Assembly (NCBI GenBank): GCA_902515745.1
Contig: CABXWB010000004.1
Span: 1 to 64,000, forward strand
DNA length: 64,000 nucleotides
Reading direction: 5' to 3'
From: an uncultured Alphaproteobacteria bacterium
Lineage (GTDB): Bacteria; Pseudomonadota; Alphaproteobacteria; HIMB59; GCA-002718135
Positions 1 through 8,594 of the stretch are shown here, in pieces. The position numbers and the translations under genes were made by a program. Numbering within the stretch: position 1 is the first letter of the stretch; each line of letters starts with the position of its first letter. The notes below the pieces were generated by a model, which ran no database searches, had not been told where the DNA came from, and saw only the letters and a program-made list of their open reading frames with translations.

Positions 1-178
1 CTGATCTGTTTAAACTAGTTTTACCAATTGCTGTAAGAAAAGACACATCAAAATATTTTTTGTCAATATAATTGCAAAAATTTAGCGTATCACCAGCAAA
101 TGATTGCTGAAAAATGTTATTATTAGTATTGGCAATTTCAATCATACATTCGCCAACTGAGCAAATTTTTGTTTTCAT
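1..178 (-). CDS. kdgK: 2-keto-3-deoxygluconate kinase-like PfkB kinase, 5' part only
   Basis: The N-terminal 59 codons of a PfkB-family sugar kinase; the gene runs off the left edge. The translated start contains GECMIEI near residue 9 and FAGDTLNFCNYI near residue 27, the opening pattern of KDG kinases (E. coli KdgK has GECMIEL and GGDTLNT). It follows the mutarotase stop by 8 nt and is probably the next gene of the fucose operon. KDG kinase phosphorylates C6, which fucose-derived acids lack, so its substrate is more likely KDG from mannonate (UxuA, 9728-10915). The catalytic C-terminal GAGD region is outside the window. Ribokinase-type kinases of other specificity cannot be excluded. Confidence 0.75.
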   Translation of the reverse strand, partial: MKTKICSVGECMIEIANTNNNIFQQSFAGDTLNFCNYIDKKYFDVSFLTAIGKTSLNRS

Positions 179-186
179 AATTAACT

Positions 187-510
187 TTAGTCGTGATGAA
201 AAACTTCTTCCATACTAGACCACCATTCTCCTTTTTTTCTATTTGGATCTGGAATTTGACATGGTCCACAAACACTCCACCACTCTTGAACTTTACGATT
301 TGAAGCCATTAGCTTGTTATCTCTATCAAGATTATCTCCATGATATTCAACATATCCAAAAAGAGTATTTTTATGCAAATATATAGAATAATTCTTAAAA
401 TTAAGCTCTGTTAGATTTTCTAAGATTTCAGGCCAAACATTTGCATGAAGTTTTTTATATTCTTCTATTTTTTCCTCTTTAATTCCGAGAGTCATACCTA
501 ATCTAATCAT
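187..510 (-). CDS. L-fucose/L-rhamnose mutarotase (RhaM family)
   Basis: A 107-residue protein of the RhaM (DUF718) mutarotase family, near the 104 residues of E. coli RhaM. Visible family marks are LHANVWPE with His22 (the catalytic His in RhaM), NYSIYLH near 40, the Trp pair at 77-78 and EEVFHHD at the C-terminus. It would interconvert alpha and beta pyranoses of a 6-deoxy sugar in the cytoplasm so that the dehydrogenase receives the right anomer. Its ATG follows the GH29 stop codon directly (TAAATG), and an AAGGAA ribosome site lies within the end of the GH29 gene. The context of fucosidase, fuconate dehydratase and fuconolactonase favours L-fucose over L-rhamnose. Confidence 0.85.
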   Translation of the reverse strand: MIRLGMTLGIKEEKIEEYKKLHANVWPEILENLTELNFKNYSIYLHKNTLFGYVEYHGDNLDRDNKLMASNRKVQEWWSVCGPCQIPDPNRKKGEWWSSMEEVFHHD

Positions 511-1971
511 TTATAAATATTCCTTTCTTGTTATTTTAAAACTATATGCATGCTCGCATGGTTTATTATCTGGTCTTGTTATATGAAGTCCATCTCTGGT
601 ATGTTTCCATTCTACTTTATCAGTACTGCCTAATAATTCTACCCTTTCAATTTCATTATCAAAAAGTTTATATATACTTTCTATTGTAAAATCTTTGCTA
701 GGCCATCCTAATACGGTTGCATACAAAAAATTATCTTTTGTAGTGAACCGAAAATCTTTAGCAGTATAAATTAGTTTTGCTCTATTATCTGAAAAAGGTC
801 CTGCTTCATTCATATTAGTTGGACCTTCTCCGTATTGATCCCATGTTTCTGTTTCAAATATTGCTTCTCCATTTACATCAAGCCAATTTCCAATACCTTC
901 TAAAAGATTTTTATCTTCTTCTGGAATTGTTCCATCAGGTTTTGGCCCAATATTTAAGAGCATGTATCCATTTTTACTAACATTATCTATTAAGTAGTGA
1001 ACTAAATCTGTCGTAGTTTTATATTTTGAATTCTTCATATAAGCCCAAGCACTTCCATCGTGGACTGTGGTATCAGTAATCCAATCATAGTGGGTTAATT
1101 CTGACTCTCTTCCTAGTTCAAGATCTAATAACCCAGAACCGGGGGGAAGATCATGCCATTTATAAGATACGACTAATTCATTACCCCATTCAGTTTCTTT
1201 GTTATAATAATATGAAAGAAAATCTTTTTTATACTTTTCATGAATAAATCTAATTCCAAAATCAAACCACACATAGTCTGGTTTATAATTATCTACTACT
1301 TCTTTTAATCTATTTAACCATCTATCATGAAAAGCTTTACTAGGCTTATCTTGATGTTCATTTTTTCTACCCCAATGATCTGGATATACAGCCTGATTTC
1401 CTATTAAATCTAAATTGTGAAGTTCACCATATAAACTTTCATATTCCTTTTTAGATGTATCAAAATCATTATTCCAATGTGGGAAAAAAAACCAGTTTTC
1501 AGCATGATGCATTGCTACCATATATTTCATCCCTTTATTTCTAATTGCTTTTTCAAGTTCTCCAACAATATCTTTTTTTGGCCCCATCTTGGATGCACAC
1601 CATTCGGTATCAGAACAATTCCACATTGGAAAACCATCATGATGCTCTGCTACTGGTCCAGCAAATTTTGCTCCTGATCGATAATATAAATCTGCCCATT
1701 CTTCTGCATTAAATTTTTCAGCAGTAAACATTGGTATAAAATCTTTGTATCCAAATTTAGAAGGATGACCATAATGTTTACAATGATAATCAAACTGAGG
1801 ACTAGGTGGTCTATACATCCAATAAGGATACCACGTTACATTGGGTCCAGCAGCTGGAACAGAATAAATTCCCCAATGAGCATAAATACCAAACTTTGCT
1901 TTTTTAAACCAATTTGGTGTTTGATGTTGTTTTATTGATGACCAAGTTGGTTCAAAATAGTTTTGTTTCAT
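511..1971 (-). CDS. GH29 alpha-L-fucosidase, cytoplasmic
   Basis: Releases L-fucose from fucosylated glycosides. GH29 landmarks are present: FGIYAHWGIYSVPA near residue 27, AEHHDGF near 110 and VWFDFG near 235, whose Asp (about 237) fits the GH29 nucleophile in the usual (Y/V)xWxDxG context. About 486 residues is typical for the catalytic domain plus a small C-terminal sandwich. There is no signal peptide, so hydrolysis should be intracellular. The ATG at 1971 was preferred to an in-frame GTG one codon upstream; neither has a strong ribosome site. It lies between the lactonase (31 nt upstream) and the mutarotase (abutting). The acid/base residue could not be assigned by eye. Confidence 0.92.
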   Translation of the reverse strand: MKQNYFEPTWSSIKQHQTPNWFKKAKFGIYAHWGIYSVPAAGPNVTWYPYWMYRPPSPQFDYHCKHYGHPSKFGYKDFIPMFTAEKFNAEEWADLYYRSGAKFAGPVAEHHDGFPMWNCSDTEWCASKMGPKKDIVGELEKAIRNKGMKYMVAMHHAENWFFFPHWNNDFDTSKKEYESLYGELHNLDLIGNQAVYPDHWGRKNEHQDKPSKAFHDRWLNRLKEVVDNYKPDYVWFDFGIRFIHEKYKKDFLSYYYNKETEWGNELVVSYKWHDLPPGSGLLDLELGRESELTHYDWITDTTVHDGSAWAYMKNSKYKTTTDLVHYLIDNVSKNGYMLLNIGPKPDGTIPEEDKNLLEGIGNWLDVNGEAIFETETWDQYGEGPTNMNEAGPFSDNRAKLIYTAKDFRFTTKDNFLYATVLGWPSKDFTIESIYKLFDNEIERVELLGSTDKVEWKHTRDGLHITRPDNKPCEHAYSFKITRKEYL

Positions 1972-2002
1972 CACTTAATCAAATTTAAATTTTTGTAATC
2001 TT

Positions 2003-2827
2003 TTAAAGATTATAAAATTGAGTTGCATTTTGAGAAAATATTTTATTTTTTTCGTCTTCAGAAAAAGCATTGCAATAATTCATTGCTAAATCAAACCAAT
2101 TTGAGTAGTTATCTGCCATTGTTAAAACAGGCCAATCACTTCCCCACATTAATTTATCAGATCCAAAAATATTAAGAATAAAATCAATATAAGGATCAAG
2201 CTGTTCTTTTGTATAATCTGGACCAACTTCAGTAAGAATTCCAGAGAATTTACAATAAACATTAGTTGCCTTTGATAGTTCAGTCATATCTTTTTTCCAT
2301 TGGTCAATTTCAGACTTAGTAATCACGGGCTTAGCAATATGATCAATAACTATAGGAAGGAAATCATATTTTTTAACAAATTGAATAAGATGCTGTAGAT
2401 GATTTGGTCTTACTAAAGCATCAAAAGTTAAATGTTTTTTATTTAAATATTTTATATTTTCTTTTAGGTGATCATTTAACATCCAAGCATCATCTTGAAT
2501 ATCGTGTATCATAGGTCTAAAACCTTTTAAAAATTTACTCTCACAAAGTTTATCAATATCATCTTTAGCGTTGTTACTATCTAAATCTACCCAACCCACC
2601 ACACCTGCAATAAATTCATATTTTGATGCTAAACTTAATGTAAATTCAGTTTCAGCGACAGTGTCAGCAGCTTGGACAATTACTGTTTTAGTAATATTTT
2701 TTTTATTTATAAGTGGCTCAAGATCTTCTGGAAAAAAATCTTTATATAACACTTGCATATCTGGAGTCATCCAAGAGTAATCTCCTCTTGAAAGTTTCCA
2801 AAAATGTTGATGACTATCTACGTACAT
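2003..2827 (-). CDS. L-fuconolactonase-like amidohydrolase (COG3618)
   Basis: Predicted to hydrolyse L-fucono-1,5-lactone to L-fuconate. This 274-residue protein is an amidohydrolase-superfamily member of the 2-pyrone-4,6-dicarboxylate/L-fuconolactone/L-rhamnonolactone hydrolase group. It carries DSHQHFW at 4-10 (metal-binding HxH), VVGWVDL at 76-82, GFRPMIHD at 102-109, IDHIAKP at 161-167 and WGSDWP at 228-233 with the conserved Asp231. The start codon abuts the stop of the dehydratase gene (TAAATG), implying coupling. Specificity for fucono- rather than rhamnonolactone rests on its neighbours. Confidence 0.88.
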   Translation of the reverse strand: MYVDSHQHFWKLSRGDYSWMTPDMQVLYKDFFPEDLEPLINKKNITKTVIVQAADTVAETEFTLSLASKYEFIAGVVGWVDLDSNNAKDDIDKLCESKFLKGFRPMIHDIQDDAWMLNDHLKENIKYLNKKHLTFDALVRPNHLQHLIQFVKKYDFLPIVIDHIAKPVITKSEIDQWKKDMTELSKATNVYCKFSGILTEVGPDYTKEQLDPYIDFILNIFGSDKLMWGSDWPVLTMADNYSNWFDLAMNYCNAFSEDEKNKIFSQNATQFYNL

Positions 2828-4123
2828 TTATTTCCAATAAGTACCATTATTATAATCAAATTCATTAAGAGAACTATCCTTAATTTTTACAGAATACCCT
2901 GGATTTATTGGGGTTACATATCCGCCATCTTTAATTATTGCTGGATTTTCAAAATGTTCAGAACAGCTTTCTGCATATTCACTTAATAATAAATCATGAT
3001 TAGAAATTATGAACTTGTTGATTAGATTTAAATGTTGAACATATTCACATAAACCAACGCCACCAGCATGGGGAATAACGGGCGTATTAAACTTACTAGC
3101 TATTAAAAGAACTGGTAAAATTTCATTTATACTTGCAATTCTACAACTATCAATTTGGCAGTAATCTAAAGATTTATGTTCTATAAATTGCTTAAACATA
3201 ACTTTATTTTGTATCATTTCTCCAGTTGCAAGATTAACGTCGGGATGTGCATCTTTAATTTTTTTAAAACCTAATACATCATCTGGATTAGTTGGTTCTT
3301 CATAAAATAAAATATCGAATTGTTTTAGTTTTCCAATATTTTCTATAGTCTCATTTACACTCCAGATTTGATTGGAGTCTACCATTAATTTATTTTCATG
3401 ACCTATTAAGTCTCTAACAAGTTTACAGCGATGAATATCTCTTTCTATATCTTGACCAACTTTCATTTTAAAATGAGTCCAACCCTTACTTAAATTTTCT
3501 TCAACAAGCCTCTTCATTTTTTCATCTGAATACCCTAACCAACCAGCTGCAGTTGTGTATGCTGGAAAAATTGTAGTTTTTAAGTCGTCTAAGTTTGAAG
3601 GCAAACTTAATTTTTTCTGATCAATTATTTTAGCTGCTTCATCTTTAGTAATTACATCGTCAATATATGAAAATGATAGTTTATCTAATAAATCTCTTGT
3701 TTTTAATTCAATTATATATCTCCAAAGTGGTTTTTTATGAAATTTAGAAATTAAATCCCATATTGCATTAAAAAAAGCTGCAGCTGCAAGATGTGTTACA
3801 CCTTTTTGTGGCCCTACCCATCTTAATTGACTGTGGTTTGTAATTTTTTCCCATATGGATGCAATATCCTTTTCTATTTCCTCAATATTTTTTCCAATAA
3901 TAAATTCTTTAAAATATTCTATAACAGTACAACAAAGATCATTACCTTTTCCAATAGTAAAGGTTAATCCAATACCGGTTAGATCTTTTTGATCAGTAAA
4001 TATCGTGACATAAGTTGCAGAATAGTCACAATCAACATGGACAGCATCAGTTCCTAAATTATCTTTTGATGTTGGAAAACGAATATCCTGAGTTTTAATA
4101 TCAATTATTTTCATATTGGACAT
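2828..4123 (-). CDS. fucD: L-fuconate dehydratase (enolase superfamily)
   Basis: Dehydrates L-fuconate to 2-keto-3-deoxy-L-fuconate. The catalytic layout of the FucD/ENOSF1 group is visible: KMKVG at 219-223 (Lys221), VDSN with Asp249, YEEP with Glu275 and Glu276, GEM with Glu302 and PHAGG with His352. The N-terminus carries the typical RFPTS and DYSATYV strings. The length of 431 is close to known fuconate dehydratases. An internal ATG at 4114 would give an ATGA overlap with the upstream gene and a start closer to homologues; the longer start overlaps by 13 nt. Next step in the pathway (KDF dehydrogenase or aldolase) is not in the window. Confidence 0.92.
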   Translation of the reverse strand: MSNMKIIDIKTQDIRFPTSKDNLGTDAVHVDCDYSATYVTIFTDQKDLTGIGLTFTIGKGNDLCCTVIEYFKEFIIGKNIEEIEKDIASIWEKITNHSQLRWVGPQKGVTHLAAAAFFNAIWDLISKFHKKPLWRYIIELKTRDLLDKLSFSYIDDVITKDEAAKIIDQKKLSLPSNLDDLKTTIFPAYTTAAGWLGYSDEKMKRLVEENLSKGWTHFKMKVGQDIERDIHRCKLVRDLIGHENKLMVDSNQIWSVNETIENIGKLKQFDILFYEEPTNPDDVLGFKKIKDAHPDVNLATGEMIQNKVMFKQFIEHKSLDYCQIDSCRIASINEILPVLLIASKFNTPVIPHAGGVGLCEYVQHLNLINKFIISNHDLLLSEYAESCSEHFENPAIIKDGGYVTPINPGYSVKIKDSSLNEFDYNNGTYWK

Positions 4124-5112
4124 CTTTCATCAATTAGTTTTTCATTAAGTAAATCTTTCCACAAATCTTCAGGGATAGGAAAATTTAAAAAACCTAAGTT
4201 TTGCTCCACTTGATCAAGCCTATCCATTCCCAGTATCATAGAGTTAACAAGTTCATTTTTATAACAAAATTGGATAGCTGCTGCAGGAACAGGTACTTCA
4301 TATTTCTTACAAATATCTGCTATTTTTAAGTATCGTTGTTTAACTTCTTCTGGAATTTTATCATAAAAATAAGTAATGTTTTCACCTACACCTTTGGCTA
4401 AAATTCCTGAATTAAAAATTCCTGCAAGAATTATTCCTATGTTATTTTTTTCAGCAATTGGAAAAAAATCATTTAAAGCATTTTGATCTAATAATGAATA
4501 TCTCCCAGCTAATACCATACAATCAAAATCGCCTGCATTTGCAAATCTTGCACATATATCTGAGTCATTTACTCCTACTCCAATAGCTTTAATTACTTTT
4601 TCTTCTTTTAGTTTTTGAACGGCTTTATAAGCACCATCCATTGCTAATTTAAAATAATGATCAACCTCGTCACCAAAATTAAATCGATCTACATCATGAA
4701 TTAAGCAAATATCTACTTTTGAAACAGCTAATCTTAGTAATGATTGTTCAAATGCTCTCATCACACCGTCATAAGAGTAATCGAGATTAGGAGAAAAATT
4801 TAAACTGCCTGCAAACCTTCCTCTATCTATATTTTCCTTTTTAGCTGGAGTAAGATACCTGCCAACTTTAGTTGATAAAAAGTAACTTTCTTCATCTACT
4901 GTTTTTAAAAAATTTCCTAACCTATGTTCACTGAGACCATAGCCATAAAGAGGAGATGTATCATAAATATTAATGCCAGCTTCATACGTTTTTTCTAAAA
5001 TATTATAACAACTTCGTTCATCTAAACTTTCAAACAAATTTCCTAAGGGGGCACCTCCAAAACCAATAGCAGTAAGATTTATATTTGTTTTTCCTAGTTG
5101 TCTTTTATTCAT
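4111..5112 (-). CDS. L-fucose dehydrogenase (D-threo-aldose 1-dehydrogenase type aldo-keto reductase)
   Basis: An aldo-keto reductase of 333 residues predicted to oxidise L-fucose to L-fuconolactone with NAD(P). The AKR tetrad is seen as Asp51, Tyr56 (YDTSPLYGYG), Lys82 (STKVGRYL) and His139 (CLIHD). RQLGKTNINLTAIGFGGAPLGN at the N-terminus is characteristic of the D-threo-aldose/galactose dehydrogenase branch. It overlaps the ABC ATPase gene by 8 nt and the dehydratase by up to 13 nt. This family also accepts L-galactose and D-arabinose, so substrate range may be wider than fucose. Confidence 0.85.
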   Translation of the reverse strand: MNKRQLGKTNINLTAIGFGGAPLGNLFESLDERSCYNILEKTYEAGINIYDTSPLYGYGLSEHRLGNFLKTVDEESYFLSTKVGRYLTPAKKENIDRGRFAGSLNFSPNLDYSYDGVMRAFEQSLLRLAVSKVDICLIHDVDRFNFGDEVDHYFKLAMDGAYKAVQKLKEEKVIKAIGVGVNDSDICARFANAGDFDCMVLAGRYSLLDQNALNDFFPIAEKNNIGIILAGIFNSGILAKGVGENITYFYDKIPEEVKQRYLKIADICKKYEVPVPAAAIQFCYKNELVNSMILGMDRLDQVEQNLGFLNFPIPEDLWKDLLNEKLIDERCPI

Positions 5113-6613
5113 GGATATTCCTCATTATTGAAGAACTCATTTGTTCATAATTATGATTATTAATAGTTTCACCTACTACCTTAAAATCTTTCATTGTAAT
5201 AATTCGATCAGCAAGACTAATCATTTCAGGCATATCACTTGTTATCAAAATAATAGAAGTACCTTTTAATGATAGATCTATTATTAATTCGTGTAAATAA
5301 GATTTAGTTTTTATATCAATACCAACAGTAGGTTCATCAATAAAGAGTATATCAGTTCCAGAAGCTAACCATTTTGCTACACTTATTTTTTGCTGATTAC
5401 CTCCAGAAAGATTTGATACAATTTGTTGATAAGAAGGAGTTTTAACTTCTAGCTGTTTTACATACGGATCTACTTTATTGTAGACAATTTGATCATTTAA
5501 AAATGAAAGTATTTTTTTAAGATTTGACCAGACTGTTATTCCAGCATTAGATAAAACGTCATGCATCAGAATTAATCCTTCTTTTTTTCTGTCTTCACTT
5601 ATGTATCCAATTTTAAATTTTTCTAATGCATCCTTTGGAGATTTGATTTTTATTTCTTTATTATTAAGAAAAATTTGACCAGAATTTATTTTTTCTAAAC
5701 CTAAAACACATTTTAAAAGTTCTGTTCTGCCAGCTCCAACTAATCCATATAAACCAAGAATTTCACCCCTTTTAAGATTTAAATTGATATCCTTATGACC
5801 TAAATCTGTGTTAATAGATTGTAAATTTAATAAATTTTGATCTTCAAAATTCATTTCTTTTTTTGAATTAATTATTTGTTCATCCCTGCCAATCATTAAT
5901 TTTACTAATTGTTGTCTATTAAGATTTGTGATTTGTTCTGACTCACATGCATTTTTACCATCTCTTAAAACAGTAACTTCATCACAGATCTCAAAAACTT
6001 CTTCAAGTTTATGACTTACAAAAACAATACTTACGTCTTGTTCAGCAACTAATCTCTTAAGTAATATAAATAGGTTTTTTGTATCCTGAGGTGATAATGA
6101 TGAAGTCGGCTCATCTAATAATAATATTTTAGATTCCAACGACAGAGCTTTTGCTATTTCACATAATTGCATTTTTGCTACAGTTAAATCTGAAACTATT
6201 GTGTTTGGATCGATGTCTAATTCCATAATATCAAGCCATTTTTTTGACTCTTTAGCTACTGCGTTATAATCTATTAATCCTAAGTTATTTTTAGGTAGAT
6301 TAGTTAACATTAAATTTTCACCAACTGAGAATCTTCTAATAAGATTTCTTTCTTGGTGAACAACTGAAATTCCTGAATTCATTGCTTCATTAGGTGAATT
6401 AAAAGTTTGTGCTTTATTGTTCAAAAATAGTTCACCTTCATTTTGATTATAAACACCTGTAATTATTTTAATTAACGTAGATTTACCTGCTCCATTTTCA
6501 CCAAGTAAAGCATGGATTGATTTTTTTTTAAGTCTAAAATTTGCATTATCTAATGCTTTAACACCAGGAAAATTTTTTGTGATTTTTTTAAGTTCGAGTA
6601 TATTATCAGTCAT
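5105..6613 (-). CDS. Sugar ABC importer ATPase, RbsA type (tandem NBDs)
   Basis: A 502-residue double ATPase for a CUT2 monosaccharide importer. The first half has Walker A GENGAGKST at 38-46 and a Walker B followed by LLLDEPTSSLS. The second half has the degenerate P-loop GLVGAGRTELL, signature LSGGNQQK and LFIDEPTVGID. Energises the two permeases encoded just upstream (8-nt overlap). The deviant second P-loop is normal for RbsA-type proteins. Substrate is inferred as L-fucose or a related 6-deoxy sugar from the operon. Confidence 0.9.
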   Translation of the reverse strand: MTDNILELKKITKNFPGVKALDNANFRLKKKSIHALLGENGAGKSTLIKIITGVYNQNEGELFLNNKAQTFNSPNEAMNSGISVVHQERNLIRRFSVGENLMLTNLPKNNLGLIDYNAVAKESKKWLDIMELDIDPNTIVSDLTVAKMQLCEIAKALSLESKILLLDEPTSSLSPQDTKNLFILLKRLVAEQDVSIVFVSHKLEEVFEICDEVTVLRDGKNACESEQITNLNRQQLVKLMIGRDEQIINSKKEMNFEDQNLLNLQSINTDLGHKDINLNLKRGEILGLYGLVGAGRTELLKCVLGLEKINSGQIFLNNKEIKIKSPKDALEKFKIGYISEDRKKEGLILMHDVLSNAGITVWSNLKKILSFLNDQIVYNKVDPYVKQLEVKTPSYQQIVSNLSGGNQQKISVAKWLASGTDILFIDEPTVGIDIKTKSYLHELIIDLSLKGTSIILITSDMPEMISLADRIITMKDFKVVGETINNHNYEQMSSSIMRNIHE

Positions 6614-7574
6614 AAGAAAACACCTTTGTTCTTCTTTCTTCTCTATACTCTCTATATCTATTTATAAAGACAGCTAATAAAATCATAAAACCTAAAAAAA
6701 TCTGCACAAAAAAAGGATCAATTTTAAAAATTACTAAAGCTTGTGAAATTATTGAAACTAGAATGACTCCAAAAGCAGTAGCTATAACATCAACTTTTCC
6801 ACCTGCTAAAATTGCACCTCCAATAACAGGAGCAGCAAAAGATGGTAATAACCATGAGTCACCAATATTAGGTGTTCCAAGTTGTAATCGACAAACTACT
6901 AACATACCACCTATCGCAGCTAAAAGACCTGATATAACATGAGCATAAATAACAATTTTTGTTGAAGATATCCCTATTAGTTCAGATGATTGAACATTAT
7001 TTCCATAAGCTAACATGTATCTGCCAAGTGATGTTCTATTCATTAAAATCCACATCAAAATTGTTATAATTATTGGAATTATTACTAAATATGGAATAGG
7101 TCCAAGAATTTTAGCATTTCCAAAAAATTTAACAGCATCAGGAATTTCATAAAAGGGCTGTGCTTCTGTTATGCCTAGATTCATCCCTTTAAAAATATAA
7201 AGTGTTGCAAGTGTAATAATAAAAGCAGAAATGCCTGTCTTAACAGTTATGTATCCATTGATAAAACCACAGGCTAATCCTATTAATAATCCAATTAACA
7301 TAGCTGGCAATATAGACATGGAATAAACTTCCATTAAACCGGTGAAGGAAATAGCAACTAAACCACCAATAGCTCCAACAGATAAATTCATTTGACCAAT
7401 CGCAATTATGATCATCTGAGACATTGCAACGACTAGCATAAGGCTTACGCTCAACATTAAAACATACAAATTAAATGGAGAAATAAATGCAGGTTTAAAA
7501 AATGAAATTAAAATTGAACCAAGTATAATAACTAAACCAAGTCCAAACCAATCTTTTTTAAGGAGGTTACTCAT
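6606..7574 (-). CDS. Sugar ABC importer permease, RbsC type (second of pair)
   Basis: A 322-residue inner-membrane permease of the BPD_transp_2 (RbsC/AraH) family with about 8-10 hydrophobic segments. IAIGQMNLSVGAIGG near residue 57 is the family hallmark (usual form LTGGIDLSVG), and GGAILAGGKVDV lies near the C-terminal third. It overlaps the upstream permease by ATGA and the ATPase by 8 nt. The two permeases of this operon differ in sequence, so the channel is probably a heterodimer. Confidence 0.88.
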   Translation of the reverse strand: MSNLLKKDWFGLGLVIILGSILISFFKPAFISPFNLYVLMLSVSLMLVVAMSQMIIIAIGQMNLSVGAIGGLVAISFTGLMEVYSMSILPAMLIGLLIGLACGFINGYITVKTGISAFIITLATLYIFKGMNLGITEAQPFYEIPDAVKFFGNAKILGPIPYLVIIPIIITILMWILMNRTSLGRYMLAYGNNVQSSELIGISSTKIVIYAHVISGLLAAIGGMLVVCRLQLGTPNIGDSWLLPSFAAPVIGGAILAGGKVDVIATAFGVILVSIISQALVIFKIDPFFVQIFLGFMILLAVFINRYREYREERRTKVFSYD

Positions 7575-8557
7575 GAAACTATAGAATTTTTAACTGTAAA
7601 ATATTCTCGAGCTCTGTCTAATAAAACTGCTCCTAATAAAATCATTCCAAGAAAAAATCTTACCCAAAATTCACCGACATCAATAAGATACAATCCATTA
7701 TTAATTAATGTAACAAGTATAGCTCCAAGCATAGTTCCAAAAACTGTTACTTTTCCTCCAGATAACAGTGTGCCTCCTAAAACTGGTGCTAAGAATGCTG
7801 GTAACAACCAATCAAAACCTAAATGACCTGCCATCGATGGTATTGCAGCACCGATTCTTGCTGTTAACATTATTCCTGCTAAAGCTGCTAAAAATCCAGA
7901 TAGCATGTGGCAATAAATAAACATTCTATCAACTGAAATACCTGATAGCTCCGCTGCATCAGGATTTGCTCCAGCTGCAATTAATTTTCTACCAATGTCA
8001 GTGTATTTAAATACATAATAAAGAATAAAACAAGTTAAGACACTTATTATTAAAAGTGGAGAGATATATTTATTAAAAAGTTTTAAACTTCCAAAGTCTG
8101 TAAAAATTTCAGGTAGTTTTCTAAATGCTTCTGCCTCAGTTAGAAGAGTCATAAAACCAAAATAAATACTCATAGTTGCTAAAGTCACTATAAAACTATG
8201 AACACCTGTTCTCACAGTTACAAAACCATTAATCCAACCTAAGAATGACCCAAAAGCTAAAACTAGAATTATTGAAATTGAAATTGGTATACCCATACTT
8301 TCCATGCACCAACCTCCAAACATTGCTGCAGAAACACCTAATGCACCTAAAGATAAATTTAATCCTCCAGTTAAAATGACAACCATCATTGCAAGGCCTA
8401 TCATAATATCTAATGCTACTACTCTAGATAATGCATAAATGTTAAACCTTGATGTAAAACCATCAGTAGAAAAAGAAAAAATACAAATAAAAATAATTAC
8501 AAGACACAACAAACCAAATTGATTTGTTTTTACAAAATTAGGTATTTTGAAATTCAT
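7571..8557 (-). CDS. Sugar ABC importer permease, RbsC type (first of pair)
   Basis: A 328-residue membrane permease with the marker ILTGGLNLSLGALG near residue 62 and GGTLLSGGKVTV in the C-terminal half. It is the first gene after the hairpin that follows the binding-protein gene. The poly-U end of that hairpin lies only a few bases before this ATG and no Shine-Dalgarno sequence can be seen. Partner of the next permease. Confidence 0.88.
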   Translation of the reverse strand: MNFKIPNFVKTNQFGLLCLVIIFICIFSFSTDGFTSRFNIYALSRVVALDIMIGLAMMVVILTGGLNLSLGALGVSAAMFGGWCMESMGIPISISIILVLAFGSFLGWINGFVTVRTGVHSFIVTLATMSIYFGFMTLLTEAEAFRKLPEIFTDFGSLKLFNKYISPLLIISVLTCFILYYVFKYTDIGRKLIAAGANPDAAELSGISVDRMFIYCHMLSGFLAALAGIMLTARIGAAIPSMAGHLGFDWLLPAFLAPVLGGTLLSGGKVTVFGTMLGAILVTLINNGLYLIDVGEFWVRFFLGMILLGAVLLDRAREYFTVKNSIVS

Positions 8558-8560
8558 AGA

Positions 8561-8584
8561 AAAAGGGGGGCTTTTAAGCCCCCT
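8561..8584 (-). terminator. Intrinsic terminator/attenuator between binding protein and permease
   Basis: GGGGGC at 8566-8571 pairs with GCCCCC at 8578-8583 around a TTTTAA loop. On the minus strand the stem is followed by five Ts. It lies between the binding-protein stop and the permease start, so partial readthrough would give more binding protein than membrane parts. Confidence 0.8.
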
Positions 8585-8594
8585 ATTAATTTTT

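Noticed and set aside
1477-1677. Small open frames on the strand opposite annotated genes throughout the window
   Set aside because: They lie inside well-supported genes in other frames, lack ribosome sites and show no family resemblance.
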